From Proteles cristata cristata (Eukaryota; Chordata; Mammalia; Carnivora; Hyaenidae), in the NCBI GenBank assembly GCA_017311185.1, contig JAESUZ010002710.1:620001-684000 (forward strand): DNA of 64,000 bases. Direction: 5' to 3'. Shown here piece by piece: positions 47,301 to 58,059 of the stretch. The position numbers and the translations under genes are program-made. Numbering within the stretch: the first letter of the stretch is position 1; the number at the start of each line of letters is the position of its first letter. The notes under the pieces were generated by a model. That model saw nothing but the letters and a program-made list of their open reading frames with translations. It was not told where the DNA came from and did not search any database.

Positions 47301-48454
47301 GCTCGTCAGGAGGCTAGGTCAAGGTTGTACGGGGCATGGTATTATAGAAGCAGTAGTGGCCCTGAAGTTACTGTGACAATAAACACCCTTTGGTGGAAGG
47401 AAGAAGAACAGTTCTATGGAGAAAATGAGGATTTAAATAACTAAATAAAAGAGGGTCAGTGACAGGTCACCAGCGACCATAACACCTCCCCCACCTGGAG
47501 CCATTGAAACCCATGATTCATACTCAGGAATCCTGCTTTTATGAACATTTCTAACAAACGCAGGCATCTGGTTAGTAAATGCACAACAGATTAGGAGGAA
47601 CAAATCAAAGTATCGTTAAACTGCTCTGGGCTGACATTCTGACGGCACTGAGAAGTGACAGCTGGCAGGCTTAGTGACGGATGAGACTGATTATCTACAC
47701 TCAAGCCCAGCAGCCTGGGGCCATCCGGCTCAGGGCACGGAGCCACACCTAGGCAAAGCAGTGCCCTCTGACCCACTGTCAAGTTGCATTTCAATATAGA
47801 AATGATGTTCATAATGATTAACCTTGAATCACGAAGAAAAGTTAAACGGTGTTCAAATGACTGTTTAAGAGGTTAAGGAGGCACCTTATTCGTTTTCAGT
47901 TAGTTTCCCTACAAAACAGTTAAATTTTTTGTAAGGAAGCTGAAAGGAATCCATCCCCTGCTCGCTCAAAAACAAAGTGGCAGCTTCCATTTCTGTGGAC
48001 TGAGCACTTTGTGCACCTGCTCTCATTTAGCAAAGTGCACAACGTATCACTGCTTGAAGGGTGAGGGTGGAGGGTCCCATGACCAAAGTAAAAGGGCAAG
48101 TCTCAATGTCAAGTGCTCTTGATGCTTCCACCAGCTCCACTTCACCATGGCTACCTCTCTCCTAGATGACTCAGCCCCCGAGGGCTCTGGATGGATGTGA
48201 CTGTCCTGATGTTGCAAAATGTCCTCTCACCTGTTTCTTTCTGTTCTGGTTGTCACTCTCCCCCACAGCCGCTGGGGTCCTTGGACGTGACTTTCACCCT
48301 TACTGCGTCTCCCACGCCAGCACGCCTCAGGATTAGGCATTGGCATCACTTTGGTTCAAGCCCTGGACCTCCTCAGATTGGTTTTTCAGGAAGGGGATGT
48401 GCTGGACATTCATGCCAGCAGGGCCTCTGACCCAGAGTTAACCATTTACCAAGA
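47301..48454. other. Mostly single-copy intergenic DNA
   Basis: A MIR scrap (minus) may lie at 47980-48065. 47820-47950 is AT-rich, complex and free of repeat signature. No exon is recognised. Confidence 0.4.
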
Positions 48455-48700
48455 GACAGTTTGGCACAGTGGGCCCTGAGGTCAAACTTCCTGGGTTCAA
48501 ATTCCAGCTCCACTACCTACTAACTGTGTATCCTTGGGAGAGTTACTTAGTCTCTCTGTGCCTTGGTCTTCCCATCTGTAAAATGCAGATAATAGTAATA
48601 CTTCACTCACTGGGTTGTTGTAACTATCAAATAAGTTGATATGGGCAAAGTGCTTAGGTGCCTGGCACTTAGCATTTGACAAATATGAGTTGTTATTGCT
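48455..48700 (+). repeat. MIR SINE, nearly full length
   Basis: CCTGGGTTCAAATTCCAGCTC, ACTAACTGTGTATCCTTGGG, GTGCCTTGGTCTTCCCATCTG and GCCTGGCACTTAGCATTTGAC follow MIR end to end. The best-kept MIR in the window. Confidence 0.88.
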
Positions 48701-48704
48701 AATG

Positions 48705-48915
48705 CAAGACAGTTTACATACATCATCTCCATCACCTGTCTCAAATCCTTTTTCAGAATAAGACTGGTTATAAAGAATTGCAAATTGTCATACCAGTCCA
48801 GCAGGGTAGGTATCAGCCTTCCCATTTTGCAGCTGAGGCTTCTGAAGCACAAAGTAAAGTGACTGACTTGAGGACAGAGTCCCAGGAGGTGGCAGAATTG
48901 GGATTTGCACCTGGG
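48705..48915 (-). repeat. MIR SINE, reverse orientation
   Basis: CAGCAGGGTAGGTATCAGCC, CCATTTTGCAGCTGAGGC and GTGGCAGAATTGGGATTTGC follow the reverse MIR order. It forms an inverted pair with the MIR just upstream. Confidence 0.75.
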
Positions 48916-48916
48916 C

Positions 48917-49264
48917 GTTATGGTCTGAATGTTGGTGCACCCCCCCTCGCCCCCCACCAAAGTGTAGGGTATTAGGAGGTGGGAACTTGGGGAAATTCTT
49001 AGGTCATGAGGGCAGAGCCCACATGATTGGGATTAGTGCCCTTATGCAAGAGCCCCCAGAAAGCCATCTGTCCCTGCTGCCACTTGAGGTTACTGGCAGA
49101 AATCACTGGCTATGAGCCAGCAGGTGGGCTCTCATCAGATACCAAATCTACCTACGTCATGATCTTGGACTTCCAGCCTTCTCAACTGTGAGAAATGCAT
49201 GTTTACCGGCAATAGCCACCCAGTCTCTGGCATTTTGTTTTATCATCCTGAACAGACGAAGACA
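48917..49264 (+). mobile_element. MLT1-type MaLR LTR
   Basis: Opens GTTATGGTCTGAATGTTGG, passes GGTATTAGGAGGTGGGAAC and GGGATTAGTGCCCTTATGC, and closes near GAACAGACGAAGACA, the standard MLT1 order. Solo LTR. Confidence 0.88.
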
Positions 49265-49554
49265 CTGGGTCTACCTAATATTTGAGTCATGATCTTTCCA
49301 GGACAATGTAACTGCCTCTGTTAGTCGAAATGCCCGAGAGAATAACTTCCTTGGGAAAGTGAGTAAGAGAGTAGTCTTCCTGCTTCTGAAAACTGGAATT
49401 CCTGCTCTCAGATCCAGCTTTGAGAGTTTGAATCACCCAGATATGACAATGTTCCGGAACCTAAGAAGGAAAGTTTGGGAGGGAGGAGTGTACTTGCGTC
49501 TTCCCATAGCAGAGAAGCCTGCGAGGCAAAGGTTGTCCATTATCATCACTTGTG

Positions 49555-50400
49555 AATGTTCTGGTAACCTATTGCTCTGTAACCAGTCCCCTCAAATCTT
49601 AGTGGCTTAAAACTGTTGACCTTTGAACAACATGGACTTGAACAGCACAGGTCCACTCATACACTGATTTTTCCAATGAATGTAGTATGGTACTGTACAT
49701 GTATTTTCTCTTCTTTATGATTTTCTCAATAACATTTCTTTTTCTCTAGCTTCCTTTCTTGTAAGAATATAATACATACAACATACACAATATGTGTTAA
49801 TCAACCATTTATGTTATTGGTAAGGCTTCCGGTCAACAGTAGGCTATTAGTAGTTAAGTTTTGGGGGAGTCAAACTTTTACATGGATTTTCAACTGCACT
49901 GAGTGTCAGCACCCCTGACCCCACCCTTGTTTGAGAGTCAACTGCACAATCCTTTTATTATAATGTTTCCCAGTTCTGGGGGCTGGCTGGGCTCAGCCCG
50001 GTGGTTCTCATTTAGGGCCCTTCGTGAAATTGCCATCAGATGCTGGCTGAGCCAGTCATCTGGACAATCTCCTCGCTCACATGGCTGGTCTGGCTGATGC
50101 TAGCGGTCAGCTGGGACCTACTGGGAGCTGCTGGCTTGAACACCCATGTGTGGCCTCTCCAAGTGACCTGGGCTGCCTCACAGCATGACCGCTGGATTCC
50201 AAGAGCATTAGCTCCAAGACAATAGGGTGGAAGTATACGGCATTTTTCTGACCTAGCTTTGGAAGTCACATAGTGACTTCTGCAGTGACTTCTGCTCATC
50301 AAGGCAGTCATCGAATCCCATCCAAATTCAAGCAAAAGGGACATACACCTCTACTTGCAGGGACGAGTGTCAAAAAGAGCATGTAAGATGGAATATAGCA
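49555..50400 (-). repeat. LTR-like repeat split by a DNA transposon
   Basis: The outer repeat begins TAACCTATTGCTCTGTAACC, stops at about 49612 and resumes at about 49945 (CCTTTTATTATAATGTTTCC...), then runs through GGTCAGCTGGGACC phrases. It belongs with the repeat at 9030; the family is uncertain. Confidence 0.5.
49613..49944. mobile_element. Tigger/pogo-like DNA transposon (non-autonomous)
   Basis: Ends TGTTGACCTTTGAACAACA and the reverse complement of TTTGAGAGTCAACTGCA form inverted terminal repeats. The inside (GGTAAGGCTTCCGGTCAACAG, TATTAGTAGTTAAGTTTTGG) is a familiar abundant mammalian DNA element. It is nested cleanly in the older repeat. The family name is tentative. Confidence 0.65.
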
Positions 50401-51644
50401 TAGGGGTGTCTTTTAGAAATACAATACGCCTCATGTCAGGCTTTCCTGGAAGAATTTTCCATTTGAAGGAAAAAGGTAATATGAATTATGGCTCCGACAA
50501 GGACCCCTCCCTGTAGTCACGTCTGACAGTAGCTCCTTCGGGGATCCGGCCACAAGAGACAGGGTTGGCAGCAAGATTTACTGCTCTGCCAAAGCTGTCA
50601 TCGAAATAAATAGGATTAGAGCTGCAGTGACTTCATCATCCGGACTGTTCTAATAACATGTAATTTGCAGCCATGCTATGACCAGCAAAGCTGCTAGAGC
50701 ATGTGAGTGGGAATGGCTGGCCACCTCTGCGGTTGCTCCATTTGCTGGAAATCTTGAAGGCCCTTGACTTTGTCCACCAGTAGGCAGCTCTTAAATCCTC
50801 CCCTTACCAGCTTTTTTTTTTTTTTCATACAGACAAAAGCTCTATCTTCCCCAACCCCTCTCTCTGAGGTCCCAGCCCCAAGCCAGGGAGCTCTGGAAAT
50901 CAAGTCAAACCAGTCGAGAGCTTTCCTGCTGGAGGCTGGTGGGGCCTGGCTCCCAGGGGACCTATGTCCAACCAACCTCCAGGCGGGCTCGGTAACCAGC
51001 CGCAGTTCTGTCTGGCAGCCCTGGTATAGGGTGGCTCCGAAGATACGGAGCACAAACTGTAGGACTGGGAAAAGACCTCCTGCCCATGGCTCCCTGACCC
51101 CAGCTGCTCACTTCCTTCAGGTCTCTCACCTCAGCTCCCAAGCCCTGCTGCACAAAGCACAGCCTGCTCCCAACCCTAGCATCCAAGGCCTCCTGTGCAC
51201 ATCCTCCCTCCCATCCGGCGGTTGCTCTGCACCCTGCCCCCTCTGGTCTGAGCAAGGAGAGGCAGGGACAGCCTTCCACAACGACCGCAGAGCAGAGACT
51301 GCCTTCATCGCATCCTCAAGGCTCATGCTCCTGAGACGGCCCTGCTCACTGGAGCCATGGGGTAAGGCTGCAAGTGAGCAGAGGGATCAAGAAGGCGGCA
51401 GGGCTCAGGCCCCTGGAGGAGATGGGCTACTGCCACTGACTGTGACGTCTCTGCCTCTTGTCTCTACAGACGCTCATCTCACTGAGGGCTTTTCTGATCC
51501 CACAAGGGGTTCCCCTATTTAGTGAATTGCTCTTAATCTCAGCTCCCCAGCCATAAACTCTCCATACAGAGCAGCAAAGAAATCCAGAAGTTTTTAAAGT
51601 GCTGGGTAGCTGACTTCACTCAGAATATCCAGATCCAGAGGAAT
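50401..51644. other. Non-repetitive DNA with the window's longest open frame
   Basis: A 252-residue plus-strand frame (50764-51522) crosses a poly-T run and Pro/Ser-rich text without a recognised domain. Splice-like signals (CTTCCTTCAG at about 51120, GGGGTAAGG at about 51360, GTCTCTACAG at about 51470) fall inside it. It may be chance or part of a non-coding transcript. 50570-50700 looks like a candidate conserved element. Confidence 0.4.
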
Positions 51645-51855
51645 GTTAATAACAACTGCCACAATTTATTGAGCATTTACTATATGCCAAGCACAATACC
51701 AAATGCCATCTTCTCTCTTCAGTATTTAATCCTTGCACTAACCCATTTTGCAGATGGGAAAATAGAGGCTCAGAGAGGCAAAATAAATGTCTCATTGTGT
51801 CATGCTCAGAAATGTGGGAGCCACTATATGAATCCAGATCTGTTTGCGAACTCCT
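51645..51855 (-). repeat. MIR SINE, reverse orientation
   Basis: TTATTGAGCATTTACTATATGCC, CCATTTTGCAGATGGGAAAA and GGCTCAGAGAGGCAAAATAA follow the reverse MIR order. Confidence 0.75.
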
Positions 51856-52261
51856 AAGTAGATGGCATGAAGTATTTTGGACATATCCTGGGCCTTGGCA
51901 GGCAGCATCTGAGCCCATAAAATAACCTGACTTGGGGGCATTCCACCCCATCTTCAGTCCCCTTTGCATGGGGCAGAACCAGAATCAGGGGGCTGGGGCA
52001 AGGGGAGACAGGCAGAGTGACAGGCAGGCGACTGGCTTTGGCAGCTCCAAGGAGGGGCTCCCCACCATGGGAAGTTGTGGAGGAAAGTCTCCCTCAGACG
52101 CTAAAGGCCCAGAGGTGAGGGGGCTTCTGCAGATGAACCTCCAAGGCTAGAAGTATTGCTGTATACTTTTGACAGCATAGCCAGACCCCATGGGAAGAGC
52201 CCCTGCCCCGAGATAGCTCTGCACCCTTTCCTTCCCCCTGCCAGGAAGTGCTCCCTTCAGT
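51856..52261. other. Unassigned intergenic DNA
   Basis: No recognised gene or repeat. Confidence 0.4.
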
Positions 52262-52420
52262 GGAAAGTTCATGGACTTTAGGGTCAAGTCCCTGATTGAC
52301 CACTTTCTAGCTGTGTGACCTCAGCAAAGTCACTTAACCTCTCTGGGCCTCAGTTTCCTCTTCTGCAAGTGAGGATAGTAATACTTATGTGGATGTTGTT
52401 GGGGGAATTATTGGCAATCT
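52262..52420 (+). repeat. MIR SINE relic
   Basis: CACTTTCTAGCTGTGTGACC, GTCACTTAACCTCTCTGGGC and CAGTTTCCTCTTCTGCAAGTG form a well-kept MIR core. Confidence 0.85.
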
Positions 52421-53019
52421 TGGGCATGAAGCTCTTCAGAGCCCAGCTGATGGGAGGCATGACCATGCCAGCATTATTGTCCTGACGCCCTCAGAGGCCA
52501 GGACACTGCGATCAGGTTGATCAAGGCCAGGTCAGAGAGTGGAGAGGCAGCAGGACTTCCAGCACAGGTGTGGATGGGGCTCCACCACATCTCCGGACCC
52601 CACACCCCCGGAGACTGGCTGGTGCACAGGACAGATACTCCCCAGCCAGCAGGGAGGAGCCACCATCTCAGAGGGGTGCCCTGATGAGGTTTGGTTCAGC
52701 CGGGAGGAGGAGAGGGGCCTGCGGGAGCAAGAATGATGGGCCCAGGGGAAGAGCAGCCCCATTCAGGCAGGGTCAATGCCAGCACGAGGCTGGGAGGTGA
52801 GCCTTAGCCCAGCAAGCGCCAAGGAGTGCATGGGAGCAGCTGGCTGGGGATGCAGAGGGACAAGAGCAGGGGCTTCAGAAGTCTGGCCCAGATCTGGGCA
52901 AGGTGAGCACCAGCAGGATCAGCCCAGGGGCACAGGAGCTCAGGGCTCAGGACTCTGGGGCCTGGGAGGTGGGGGGTGGGAACTGCCAGCCAGGAACAGC
53001 CCCCAGTGTACCAGCTGTT
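52421..53019. other. GC-rich intergenic DNA
   Basis: A 197-residue open frame (52776-53369) starts here but runs through a MIR relic and has no recognisable domain, so it is not called a gene. Confidence 0.45.
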
Positions 53020-53165
53020 TTTGTCTGTATCTTCTCAAATTACTCTCACAACCACCACTCAGTTTTACTAACGAGAAAATCAGGCTCAAAGAACATAAAC
53101 AGCTCTGCCCCAAGCCTCAGGTAGGGAGAGCCAGGGCCAGAATGCAAGCCCGACACTGCCGACCA
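53020..53165 (-). repeat. MIR SINE relic
   Basis: TATCTTCTCAAATTACTCTC, ACGAGAAAATCAGGCTCAAAG and GCCAGGGCCAGAATGCAAGCC follow the reverse MIR order, diverged. Confidence 0.5.
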
Positions 53166-55727
53166 TTTTCCTTGGAACCAGGCAGAGAAGAAGGAAAACG
53201 TGAGTGGTCCCCAGAGGGCAAGATCTCATTTGTTGGGAACCCAACCCAAGAGAGGTCTGTGCGAGAGCGGGTGAGAGCGCCCTGCCTTCACCCAGGGTGC
53301 CTTGTCGGGAGGGCTGGACAGGCGGGTTTCCTGCGGCCTTGGCCTCGGGCTCTGGAGCAGCCAGGCTAGACCAAGAACATCCGGCAGAACAAGCCCATTT
53401 GTGGCCACCGCTGCCTGCCAGGCCAGCTGCTCAGACCCCTAGACATGAGCCCCCCAGCCCCCAGCCCCACGTTACAGTCATGGGTGTATCATCAGTGTGG
53501 AGAAACAGAAGACAGGCTGGTGCAGCCAGGGTCCTCGGACCACCCATCGCAGGACTCGCTCTGCTCTAACCCCACCTCCTGGAGGTGAGCCGGGTGTTGT
53601 CCTTGTGAGGCGTACACAGGCTTCGCCCTGCTCCCACGGCCACATCCACGTGTGGGAGTGAGGGAATTCCTGCGAGTCCTCAGGGCAATCCTAGGAACCC
53701 ATGTGGAGGGACAGATGGTGCGGGAGCAGTGGCTGCTGAGGGGCGCTTTGAAGCCTGGTTTGCCCAGAAGAGCCCATCAGAGGCTGCCCTGATATTAGGA
53801 CCTGGGTGGCTTCCCCCACCCCGTGGCCAATTTCCCCCACGTGGGGCCCGGAAGGGACTGAAGGCCACGTTCCCACGCCGCTCCTGCTGGAGTCCAGCCA
53901 GGCCCCAGTAAGCGCCTTTCACCGCCTTGCCAGCTCACAGCCCGGGGCACCTCAGGGTTTGGTCTGAGGGGAATCAGGCAGTTTCAATTACCTGCCAAGA
54001 GGTCTCGCACAATCAATGCTTCTTTATTTCCTGAAAAGCCCGACACTCACAGCAATGGCCCTGGTCAGACCCACAGTCTCTTCCCATGCAGGCAACCCGC
54101 TGTGGGCTCCTGGTGAAAATGGAGAGGTGTCTCCCACGTGCCTGCACTGATGGATGGACTGAATCTCAAGTTCCTGACAGTGACCCCTGGTGGGTGGGGC
54201 CGGAAGAAGGGGGTGTGAACCATCTGGGGACCTGAATCTGTTTATGGATGCAACAGATACAGAGATGCTTGAATGTCAGCTTGGGGTAAGCAGTGATTAA
54301 GACGGCCCCAGTGGTACCCTGACATGAACAAGTGGTTTTCTGGCCCCATTTTCCACAGTCAATTAAAGGACCTTTAGGGGACCGTCCTTGGTCACTTCGT
54401 GCTGGCCTCAGCAAAGATGGCCCTTAATGATGGTGCTGATTAGAAGAGATTCTAAGTAGCCCAAGCCATCTGGTGGTTGTGGATGGACTCACAGGCTGCT
54501 ACCGTCAGGCAGGAAGTCCCCGGGAGCCACTGTTAAACCCACAGTGGCAGATGGGGACCTTCTAGTGCTTGCTTGGCTGGAAGAAGCTGACAATCAAAGA
54601 CCAGAGGATCTCCAGACCATGGTGCGCCTCCCAGGAACCCCTCACCTGCCGTGGCCAGGTTAGGGAACAATCTGCCCTCTGGTCTTTCATCTGCCATGGC
54701 CACAGAGGAAGGCACCGGAGAGCCTGAGCTCTTTGGAAGTATCTAGATGATGCTTTCCAACAGGAAACCAAAGCAAGGCCTTAGCCCATGGGCAAAGGGC
54801 AGCTAGTCAAGACTTCTTTACTAGATGGGACTGAGCAGGGCCAACTCAGCATAGCACTTCTTATGGCTTCCATGGCAAACCGGCTAGTGTCCTGGACACT
54901 GGGCATTCTGGCCTCCTGGCTGCCTTTCATACCTGATCTTGCCTGGCACAGCCCTCATCCCTCCACAGGAGGCTCCTGGTGAGCTGAGCCCCTTCACACA
55001 CCCATGTGGAGGGATGAGGATGAGGCCCAGAGATACAGAGTTCTCAGGCATGGGAGGTATAAAGACCCCCAGAGACAGGGGCAGAGGCTGTCAGGGTGGA
55101 GCCTTGGTGGGATGGCCCACCCCAGAGGGACCTACTCAGGAGAGTTTCGAGAAGCCTACAGAGAGCCTTTAGGGGGACTGGGGATAAGCTCTGCCTTCTG
55201 AGTGCCAGGACCTGTCTGACCCTGAGCAAATCCCTGAGCTTGTCAGAGCCTGAAAATGAAGTGAGTCAAGGAGATAAGACACGGCATCAGCTAGTAATCT
55301 CTCGAGCATAATGAATCACTTGGCCTCTAGGGAGCAGGCTGCCACCTCAGTTTCCTCCTACATCATACAGGTAGGGAGCACGTAGGTTGCTGGAGGCTCC
55401 TCCGGTTGGGTGATGTGAGATCATCAGACATGACTTTGCTGGACAGCGTGGGGTAGTAGACAAGGAGCCCCCAGGACACGAAGGTTCAGGGCTGTCCTTT
55501 AACTTCTCTGTTCAGACCATCCATATAATGGGCCAATAATAGCTCTCCTTCTACAAGCTTCTGAGAAAAATCAGGTGAGTCAAAGGAAGTGGGACTGCTG
55601 GGTAAACAGCCGGCTGTTGTATGTGTGTGTGTGCACGTGTGGATGTGCATACACATATGCACACGAGGAACTGGCCCAGCCATCATTCTATGACATGCAC
55701 AGTCACAGTCAGGATAGCCTTCACATA
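53166..55727. other. 2.5 kb GC-rich, mostly non-repetitive DNA
   Basis: No recognised exon or RNA gene. Possible MIR scraps lie at 55170-55350 and 55450-55600. 53960-54030 is a short AT-richer island of complex sequence. Open frames on both strands overlap. Confidence 0.45.
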
Positions 55728-56099
55728 GTCACCATGTCCTCCCCAAATTCATATGTTGAAGCTCTAACCACCCCCTCCCCCACTATCTTAGAATGTGACT
55801 ATGTTTGGAGAGAGGGCCTTTAAGGAGGTGATGAAGGTTAAGTGAGGTCATAAGGGTGGGCCCTCAGCCAATCTGACTGGTGCCCTTGTGAGAAGACAGA
55901 GACACACCAGGAAAGGCTGTGCGAGGACACAGTGAGAAGGTAACCATCTACAAACCAAAGAAGGGCCTTAGGAGAAACCAGCGCAGCTAACACCTTGATC
56001 TTCCTAGGAGGCTAAAAGGTGTGAGAGAACAAGTTTCTGTTGTTTAAGCCCGAGTCTATGGTGCCTTATTATGGTGGTCCCCGGCATGCTAATACGGTT
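55728..56099 (+). mobile_element. MLT1-type MaLR LTR
   Basis: ATTCATATGTTGAAGCTCTAA, GGTCATAAGGGTGGGCCC, GAGGACACAGTGAGAAGG and GTTTCTGTTGTTTAAGCC follow MLT1 in order. Confidence 0.88.
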
Positions 56100-57184
56100 A
56101 CGGAAGGGATCACCAGGCTCACCCCCAGGACCTCTTTCCTTGTCCTGGAAGCTCCTCAAAGGCCTTCTCATAAGTGGTGTTTCCCTGGCCTGGGTGCCGC
56201 TAGGCAGGGCATGCTCCACTCTCAGCCTCACATTTGCAGTGGCTCCTTTCCCACCAGCCACAGGCAGGCCACCAGCCCCCTCATGCAGCCATGGCCCTGG
56301 CCCTGGCCCTGCAGCTGAGGTCTGCCCCTGCCCAGCACCTCAGCAGAAGCCCAGAGCCAGGTGTGGCCATCCCTCACCGGCGCCACTTCTGGGCCCTCAG
56401 CCCTCTTGGCTTCACTCTTTCTCCTGGCTCCCAGCCAGGTCGAGAACCCCTCCCAGAGGGTTTGGTGAGTATTCCCTGAAGCTGACTGCTCAGAATTCCT
56501 CCAGAAAGCCAATGGGGTTTCCATTTCTCATGTAGTTGAGCAGGGTGTTCAGGAGAATCCTGGCAACAACGGAGAGGTGGGAACAGATAAAGGAACAGGG
56601 GAACGGTCATGAGGGCCCATCTCCCCTCAGGCTTGACCCCCAGGGGCAGGTCGTCTTCAACAATTCTTTCAGCTGGATCCAGGCCTGGGAGCCCTGCTGG
56701 AAATGACGATTCCTTCTTGGTACAATCCCTGACTGGCTGACCTCCTGGCCTTGTAGTCACTGAGGTGGTCGTTCTGCTCAAAGGGTCCTCAGCCTGAGGT
56801 CAAGAGCCTCCCTACTGCTGGTGTGGAGCCGGGGCCTGTGTACCAGAGGCTGCTCTGGCCTCCGAGGGGTTATGACCAGAAGGTCATGAGAGAAGGCAGT
56901 CAAGCTGATGCCCACCACAGTGTCCAGAACGGAAATGACAGTGGGCCCTTTTGTACCAGACTCAAGGAAGGGAAAGGCTTTCTTTCTTTCCTCAGCCCCT
57001 GAGAACTCTCTCTGCTTTCCCCTCTCAGGGGGTGCTTCCTTTGAACCTGGAGACCTTCTTGCTCTGCCTGAGCTGGTCTTGTTCATCCTGGGTGCACTGC
57101 AGGGCAGGGATGAGGGAGGGGCTGCTCAATCTGACCAGGCAGAAGGCAAGGTTTTTCCCGCCTTGGATGGATGCTTGCTTTGAT
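56100..57184. other. GC-rich intergenic DNA
   Basis: No recognised gene. A GGCCCTGGCCCTGGCCCTG short tandem at about 56291-56312 and frames of up to 154 residues reflect base composition. Confidence 0.45.
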
Positions 57185-57260
57185 GTGTCCATTCATTCAT
57201 GTGTTCAATAAGAATTTATGAAGCATCTTTCTGTGCCAGCGACTGTGCTAGGCCCTGGCC
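57185..57260 (-). repeat. L2 3'-end relic
   Basis: CATTCATTCATGTGTTCAATA and TGTGCCAGCGACTGTGCTAGG are the reverse L2 3' end. Confidence 0.5.
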
Positions 57261-58059
57261 CAGGGTGGGTGAGAAAGCTGTGGAAAGGGCCCGTTGTTTG
57301 TGCAGGGGTGGATGACTAACCACAGGGATGAAGGAGCCCTTTCTCCAGAGGCAAGTGGGTGCCTGACAGTGAAGAAGAGAGACACACACATGCACCCCAA
57401 TAAAACTCCTCTGAGAAGCTCTTTGTGGCTGGGCTGGGTCCCAGAGCAGCCTGTTTGTCAGGAGCCAGGACCCAGCCCCATACTGTGTTATCTTTGTGTT
57501 CCTGGGTCCACCACATGGGAGTGATTACTCTGTGTCATGCTGGAGCAGGGAAGTGAGGAGGTTGGGTGTGCAGGAATGAGCATTCCATACAGTGATCTCA
57601 CCCTTCTATCCCGCCCCCAGGTAGTTCCCCAGCCATTGGAAAGGCTGACGTTCCTTTGAGTGCTGAACATGGCAGGGGCTGGCAGTGACTGCACAGGCTT
57701 CTTTGACGGTGAGGCCAAGATCAGCAGGAACATTAGAGACACTTCATCTGCTAGGTCAGGCCCAATCCCTGGGTTGTCCAAAGGCCATGCATCTTAACTT
57801 CTGCCTCCTCTATGCCTACACCTGTGTGGTTGAGTGTGGCTGGAGAGAAACACGCATCATGGTGACTGATCACACTCAACTAACAGAATTCTCAAATGGG
57901 CACCCAACATGGCATCCTCCCTATAACTCTCTGCCATTTTCACTCTACCTTCTCTGTCTTCAAATGCCACTTAGTCCTCAGCTGATCACTCTGTCCTATA
58001 TTACATTGAGAAAGTAGAAACTGCTAGAAGGAATCCCTTTATTCTCCCACCACTAAAAT
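57261..58059. other. Unassigned intergenic DNA
   Basis: No recognised gene or repeat to about 57780; beyond that the C/T-rich text may be the weak start of the following L2. Confidence 0.4.

Noticed and set aside
52776..53369. 197-residue plus-strand open frame
   Set aside because: It runs through a MIR relic in GC-rich DNA; no domain or splice structure is apparent.
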